A stretch of DNA of 64,000 bases, taken from Azolla caroliniana (taxonomy: Eukaryota > Polypodiophyta). Every line of letters begins with the position of its first letter. Position 1 is the stretch's first letter. The position numbers and the translations under genes are program-made. Shown in pieces: positions 63,183-64,000 of this stretch. Under the pieces are notes generated by a model. It saw only the letters and a program-made list of their open reading frames with translations, was not told the DNA's origin and searched no databases. Location of the stretch: positions 12,400,001 through 12,464,000 of the forward strand of contig JBHGNT010000005.1 in the NCBI GenBank assembly GCA_043228905.1, in the 5' to 3' direction.

Positions 63183-64000
63183 TTACTCGACTCTATTTTA
63201 GATGATTTTCAAGAGGTGTTTCCTAACGAATTGTCGCTTACTGTACCACCAAAACGAATGTGGACCATCAAATTGAACTCATCCTCGGTGTTGCTCTTGT
63301 GATCATTCCACCTTACCAACTTAGTCAATTAGAAGAGGATGAGATCGCTAAACAACTTAAGGAATACTTGAGTATGGGCCACATTAGGTATAGTAAATCA
63401 CCTTGGGGTGCGCTAGTTCTATTAGTAAAGAAGAAGGAAGGTTCATGGCAAATGTGTATCAATTATTGCCGTTTGAATAAAATGACAATTAAAAATGCAT
63501 ATCCGTTACCTCGTGCTGATGATTTGATTGATCGTTTGAATGGGGCTCGATATTTTACGAAAATTGACTTACGAATAGGTTATCATCATATTCGCATTGC
63601 CAAGGATGATATTCCTAAAACCGCTTTTCGTACGTGCTATGGCCATTATGAGTTTTTAGTCATGCCTTTCGGATTGACTAATGCTCCAGCCACATTCCAA
63701 CAAGCGATGAATGACGTTTTCCGAGATCAACTCGGTGATTTTGTTGTCGTCTTCTTGGATGATATTTTGATATATAGTCGTACCTTGCAAGATCATGTTC
63801 AACATGTTCAATTTGTTTTGCAAAAGTTGTGTGCCAACTCTTTCTATCCAAAACATTCAAAATGTGATTTTTTCCAAAAATCTATTGTGTACCTAGGTCA
63901 TTTAATTACAGAAAATGGTGTTGAAATTGAACCTTCTCGTATTGAAAAGGTTAAACTTTGGCCCATTCCTCGTAATATTCGTGAACTGCGATCATTCTTA
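63183..64000 (+). CDS. Gypsy-6 reverse transcriptase, partial (runs off the window)
   Basis: After DDFQEVFPNEL a single-base shift near 63258 moves the frame. From there it is open to the end of the window. RT motifs: KSPWGALVLLVKKKEGSW, YPLPRADDLIDRLNGARYF, KIDLRIGYHHIRI, PKTAFRTCYGHYEFLVMPFG, LTNAPATFQQAMNDVF and FLDDILIYS (catalytic DD at about 63760), then YLGHLITENGVEI. The usual IDYRxLN reads INYCRLN and the usual SGYHQI reads IGYHHI. Different subtype from gypsy-1 to -5 (DDILIYS against DDFAVYS). Stop lies outside the window. Confidence 0.9.

Overview
The window is a block of nested transposable elements from a plant nuclear genome. I see no host gene, tRNA, rRNA or CRISPR array. Apart from about 1 kb at the left edge and a few hundred bases near 55.8 kb, the sequence I can classify belongs to LTR retrotransposons: Ty3/gypsy (gypsy-1 to gypsy-6), two Ty1/copia families (copia-A with gag motif SNYASW, copia-B with SNYxxWKSK) and a gag-only LTR family (family C). 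There is also one LINE 3' fragment. Plant origin is suggested by initiator-Met-type primer sites (TGGTATCAGAGC), TATA-bearing LTRs and plant-style gag-pol proteins. The species cannot be named; the gypsy RT subtype gives me only a weak impression of a non-flowering land plant. Family labels are mine.

Layout. 1.5-6.5 kb: gypsy-1 (minus), from RT to integrase, followed by an additional ORF. 6.5-8.1 kb: LTR and gag of a family-C relative. 8.1-8.8 kb: copia-A scrap. 8.8-21.0 kb: gypsy-2 (minus) with 3' LTR, additional ORF and pol, split in RNase H by a 4.8 kb element (14221-18998) that has two LTRs, a gag-like ORF and a repeat-rich ORF but no pol. 21.0-24.7 kb: gypsy-3 (plus), head-to-head with gypsy-2. 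24.7-26.6 kb: gypsy-4 (minus), LTR and gag. 26.6-31.3 kb: two copia-A copies, one carrying a 1.4 kb solo LTR. 31.3-45.6 kb: a nest in which copia-A (minus) is split by copia-B2 (minus), itself split by complete copia-B1 (plus, 37066-42389, target duplication AGATG) and a solo LTR; the B2 5' LTR holds a TC microsatellite and the LINE fragment. 45.6-47.0 kb: copia-B3 3' end. 47.0-49.9 kb: gypsy-5 (minus). 49904-55626: complete copia-A5 with target duplication ACAAT. 55.8-59.6 kb: copia-A4 with an internal tandem duplication. 59615 to the end: gypsy-6, running off the window.

Main finding. Gypsy-1 and gypsy-2 both carry, between integrase and the 3' LTR and on the pol strand, an additional gene of roughly 870-905 codons. 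It has a conserved N-terminal domain (motif YFGEYS), a long coiled coil, a conserved region ending in RKEG and a conserved C-terminus. Two diverged copies agree in start, domain order and stop. It sits where env-like genes lie in some retroelements but shows no membrane features. A second extension lies at the 3' end of copia-A, between two polypurine tracts.

Condition. Almost every ORF is dead. Many copies keep one frame for kilobases and are broken only by stops, most of which I compared lie at positions that are Gln, Arg or Trp in sister copies, as expected of methylation-driven C-to-T decay.
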